Assembly (NCBI RefSeq): GCF_023333585.1
Contig: NZ_JAIQZN010000002.1
Location: 62,001 to 126,000, forward strand
Reading direction: 5' to 3'
Length of the DNA stretch: 64,000 nucleotides
Origin: Argonema antarcticum A004/B2
GTDB taxonomy: Bacteria; Cyanobacteriota; Cyanobacteriia; Cyanobacteriales; Aerosakkonemataceae
Part shown: piece by piece, positions 60,992-64,000 of the stretch
How the letters are laid out: every line of letters starts with the position of its first letter
How positions within the stretch are numbered: position 1 is the first letter of the stretch
Notes under the pieces: generated by a model
What the model was told of the DNA's origin: nothing
Seen by the model: the letters and a program-made list of their open reading frames with translations, nothing else
Databases searched by the model: none
Position numbers and translations under genes: made by a program

Positions 60992-63900
60992 TCATAGTTG
61001 CCGACTGGGATATAGTAATTTCAAAGCAGCTTCTACTCGTTCGTATTCTGCCGCGAGTTGGCTTACCAGTTTAGATGCACCGGCAGTATTAGCGGTATTG
61101 CCCATTGCTTCCAATTCGCCGCATATTTGAGCAAGGGGAATTGCGCCAAGGGTGGCACTTGTAGACTTAAGGGCATGGGCTGAGAGTTGGAGTGTGGAGG
61201 CATCTGACTGGGCAAGGGCATTAATAATAGCTTGGAGTCTTTGGGGCGCGTCTTCCAGGTAGCTGTCCACGATCTCGGCGAAAACTTCTGTATTTCCATC
61301 TTCGCATAGCATTTCCTTTAGAGCTTGGAACTTGTGGGTATCGATCGCAACTGGGAACACTTTGAGTGCTGAGTGCGAATGCTCCTCTGCTCCTGGGCCG
61401 ACCCGATCGAGTACTTGTCCGTAGTTTTTCAAAGCTTGGTCAAGTGCCTCGATTCGGATCGGTTTGCTGATATAATCATTCATTCCGGCTTTGAGGCACT
61501 CTTCGCGATCGCCCTGCATAGCATGAGCAGTCATCGCAATAATCCAAGGACGAGGAGATTTTAGATTATTGGTTTTCTCGTTAACGTCAACACATTTCTG
61601 ACTCTCATCCGCAGATTCCCATCTAAAATTGTCAGGCCATTCTCGATCGATTAGACGAGTCGCTTCCAGTCCGTCCATTTCTGGCATCTGCACATCCATG
61701 AAGACGACATCGTAAGGCTGGCGGTGCAAAGCTGCCAGTGCCTCTAAACCGTTGTTGGCAACATCGGCGCGATAGCCCAACTTCTGTAGCATCTGCAAAG
61801 CTACCTTCTGGTTTAAAGAAACGTCTTCCACCAGTAAAATGCGTAGAGGCAGATGTTGTGCTAACTGCGGATCGAATTGCGGCGGTGACGATTGGGAAGA
61901 ACGTACAGAGATCCGTTGCTTGCTAAAAATACGAGCAAAAACATTGTAAAGGTGAGATTGCTTAATTGGCTTACTCAAAAAGGCGACGAATTTAGCTTTT
62001 TCTCCAGTTTCTTCTTGTGTAATGCTGCCCAAAGAACTCAGCATCACCAAGGGCAATTCCTGACAGCTTGGTAAAGAGTGGATGTGGGCTGCCAAACTTA
62101 AGCCATCCATCTCTGGCATCTGCATATCTAAAACCGCAATGTCAAATTGCTCTCCAGAAACAATCCATTCCAGAGCTTGCCAGCCGCTAAAAGCCGATCG
62201 AACTTGCATTCCCCAAGATTCCGCTTGCAAGGTGAGAATTTTGCGGTTAGTGGCGTTGTCATCCACTACTAGCAGTCGTTTGCCAGCTAAATGCGGCCCA
62301 GGCGGAATCTCAAAGTCAAGTAGCGAAGCGGCAGCGGACAAGAGCCGCACCGTAAAATAAAACGTAGAACCTTGTCCGGCTGAGCTTTCCACCCACATAC
62401 CGCCGCCCATCATTTCGCTCAGGCGTTTGCTAATTGCTAAGCCCAATCCAGTCCCGCCATATCGGCGAGTCATTGAAGAATCAACCTGGCTGAAAGGCTT
62501 AAATAGTCGCTCTATTCGCTCTGGGGGAATACCGATTCCTGTGTCGGTGACGGCAAATTGAATTTCAAATTTCCGATCTGAGATTTCAGATTGAGAATTT
62601 TCTTCTTCAATCTCCAATTGTTTCGCTGTTACTGAAACGACGACTTCTCCGCTTTCTGTGAATTTGACGGCATTACCGAGTAAATTGACTAAAATTTGCC
62701 GCAGTCGCGTCACATCTCCGACGATCGCACCTGGTGTCTGGGGTTCAATTAGATAAGCTAAATCCAGATTCTTTTCAGCTGCTGCGGGAGCCAGCAGATC
62801 TAACGCTTCCTCCACACAACTGCGAAGGTTGAAAGGTTGTTTCTCTAAGTCCAGCTTGCCAGACTCAATCTTAGAAAAATCGAGAATATCGTTAATGATG
62901 GTAAGCAAGGCGTCGCCGCTTGAGCGGATGGTTTCTACAAAATCCTGCTGTTGGGAATTGAGGTTTGTATCCGGCAGCAATCCTGTCATGCCAATTACTG
63001 CATTCATGGGGGTGCGAATTTCGTGGCTCATCATCGCCAGAAATTCGCTTTTTGCCCGATTCGCTGTTTCTGCTTCTCGTTTTGCCTGTGACAGAGCAAA
63101 GTTTTTGATGGTAAGTTCTTCGCGCTGTTGTGTTTCTTCCTCCAGTAGATTAGCTTGTGCAAGGGCGATCCCGACTTGAGCGGCGACGGATTCCAATAGC
63201 TCGATTTCATCGTCTGTCCACTGGTGGAAGTAAGCGCATTGATGCAAGCAGATTGCGCCGTTGGGCTTACCCTGGTAGGAAGTGCGAATCGCCAGCATTG
63301 ATTTCAACCCCATCTGGCGCAAAATGGGTTCGCTCTCTTTCAATAGAGGATCGGCGTAAACATCTGGGGAGGCTAGAGATCGATCTTGAGCAAGCATCTT
63401 TTCTGCATGAGGATTGCCAAGTACGGGAAGTTTTAAATTGAGAACGGATGCGTAACCGGGTTCAAGATACTCGGCAACAAACGGAATCTGAGGTGTGGGA
63501 GAAGCAACGTAGGTATGAATCAAGCAGCGATTGACACCAAACGCCTTAGCTAGCACTTTGCTAGCTGTCTCAAAGATTTGTTGGCTCTCAAGGCTCTCGC
63601 GAATTTGTTCGGTGATTTGCTTAAGCAACAAAGTTCGTTGAAATTGTTGTTGCAGTGCCTCCTGCGCCTGTTTGGTTTTGGTGATGTCAAACCGGATTGC
63701 GAGGTATTGAAAGGGTTTTCCCTTGTTATCTAAAAAAGGAACAATTGTGGTGTATACCCAATAAAACGTACCATCTTTGGCTCGATTTTTCATCTCGCCT
63801 TGCCACACCTTACCGCTGCTAATGGTTGACCAAAGCTCTTTAAAGAAAGCTGGAGGATGATAATCGGATTTGATTAAGTAGTGAGTTTGTCCGATCAGTT

Positions 63901-64000
63901 CTTGTTGAGAGTATTGGGAAATTTCACGAAATTTTTCGTTGGTATAGGTAATTCTGCCGCGATCGTCTGTTATGACAACGATCGCAGCCCGATCTACAGC
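60992..64000 (-). CDS. Hybrid sensor histidine kinase (PAS-GAF-HisKA-HATPase-REC-REC-HPt), 5' end outside window
   Basis: Phosphorelay kinase of which 1003 residues are visible; the frame stays open to 64000. In order from the window edge: a PAS domain ([19 protein letters not shown]) with PAC, a GAF domain (about residues 100-270), a coiled coil, HisKA with H-box [16 protein letters not shown], HATPase ([35 protein letters not shown]), REC1 ([19 protein letters not shown]), REC2 ([20 protein letters not shown]) and an HPt domain ([15 protein letters not shown]) at the end. All phosphorylation residues are intact. Two low-complexity insertions interrupt HATPase and REC2. Confidence 0.93.
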   Translation of the reverse strand, partial: AVDRAAIVVITDDRGRITYTNEKFREISQYSQQELIGQTHYLIKSDYHPPAFFKELWSTISSGKVWQGEMKNRAKDGTFYWVYTTIVPFLDNKGKPFQYLAIRFDITKTKQAQEALQQQFQRTLLLKQITEQIRESLESQQIFETASKVLAKAFGVNRCLIHTYVASPTPQIPFVAEYLEPGYASVLNLKLPVLGNPHAEKMLAQDRSLASPDVYADPLLKESEPILRQMGLKSMLAIRTSYQGKPNGAICLHQCAYFHQWTDDEIELLESVAAQVGIALAQANLLEEETQQREELTIKNFALSQAKREAETANRAKSEFLAMMSHEIRTPMNAVIGMTGLLPDTNLNSQQQDFVETIRSSGDALLTIINDILDFSKIESGKLDLEKQPFNLRSCVEEALDLLAPAAAEKNLDLAYLIEPQTPGAIVGDVTRLRQILVNLLGNAVKFTESGEVVVSVTAKQLEIEEENSQSEISDRKFEIQFAVTDTGIGIPPERIERLFKPFSQVDSSMTRRYGGTGLGLAISKRLSEMMGGGMWVESSAGQGSTFYFTVRLLSAAASLLDFEIPPGPHLAGKRLLVVDDNATNRKILTLQAESWGMQVRSAFSGWQALEWIVSGEQFDIAVLDMQMPEMDGLSLAAHIHSLPSCQELPLVMLSSLGSITQEETGEKAKFVAFLSKPIKQSHLYNVFARIFSKQRISVRSSQSSPPQFDPQLAQHLPLRILLVEDVSLNQKVALQMLQKLGYRADVANNGLEALAALHRQPYDVVFMDVQMPEMDGLEATRLIDREWPDNFRWESADESQKCVDVNEKTNNLKSPRPWIIAMTAHAMQGDREECLKAGMNDYISKPIRIEALDQALKNYGQVLDRVGPGAEEHSHSALKVFPVAIDTHKFQALKEMLCEDGNTEVFAEIVDSYLEDAPQRLQAIINALAQSDASTLQLSAHALKSTSATLGAIPLAQICGELEAMGNTANTAGASKLVSQLAAEYERVEAALKLLYPSRQL

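Overview
This window looks like chromosomal DNA of a filamentous, Oscillatoriales-like cyanobacterium. The evidence is dense HIP1 octamers (GCGATCGC) in and between genes, a PEP-CTERM surface protein, cyanobacterial-type YlqD, DUF427 and Uma2 proteins, large hybrid histidine kinases, a caspase-like protein, and intergenic repeats typical of such genomes. The order-level placement is inference; no 16S gene is present.

Positions 1-21.2 kb are an exopolysaccharide locus of the Wzx/Wzy type. It holds a polyprenyl-phosphate sugar-1-phosphate transferase (19804-21219), a flippase (9370-10926), a polymerase (15373-16692), six GT2/GT-B glycosyltransferases, a GT39 membrane transferase and an AlgD-like nucleotide-sugar dehydrogenase that supplies a uronic acid. 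Tailoring or turnover genes are a heparinase II/III-like lyase, a GH10 glycanase, a sulfotransferase and two SAM methyltransferases. The likely product is an acidic, probably sulfated, extracellular polysaccharide.

Positions 21.7-33.6 kb are mostly housekeeping and regulation: an HExxH membrane protein, a GGDEF protein with a degenerate receiver, a cNMP-binding protein next to a 12-TM/HEAT transporter-like protein, infC, an alpha/beta hydrolase, a BON protein, ilvH and a quinone-oxidoreductase-like enzyme. Positions 33.4-37.9 kb hold a small Cys-rich membrane protein and a MacAB-like tripartite exporter (membrane fusion protein, permease, ATPase), with a MITE-like element between permease and ATPase.

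Positions 37.9-40.7 kb are the most unusual part. An EACC1-like small protein overlaps a caspase/FGE-sulfatase fusion whose C-terminus looks like the variable region of a diversity-generating retroelement (DGR). The next gene is a chimera of a DGR accessory (bAvd) N-terminus and a DUF4351 tail. No reverse transcriptase or template repeat is visible, so this is either a remnant or a target served in trans. Positions 40.8-48.7 kb hold pdhC (E2), ylqD, an acyl-CoA/ACP synthetase, a two-gene module with a PARP-like ADP-ribosyltransferase fold candidate, recQ and DUF427.

Positions 48.9-57.5 kb are repeat-rich accessory DNA with two Uma2 nucleases, a secreted repeat protein, a truncated PPC-domain gene, a TnpB remnant, tRNA-Leu(UAG), a DUF938 methyltransferase, a GT4 enzyme, a 3'-truncated glycogen phosphorylase and a HEAT-repeat protein. 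The window ends with a permease-histidine kinase fusion (57522-60509) and a hybrid kinase running off the right edge (60992-64000). Two dispersed repeat families, called A and B here, recur; copies of each supply the 3' codons and stop codon of a host gene.
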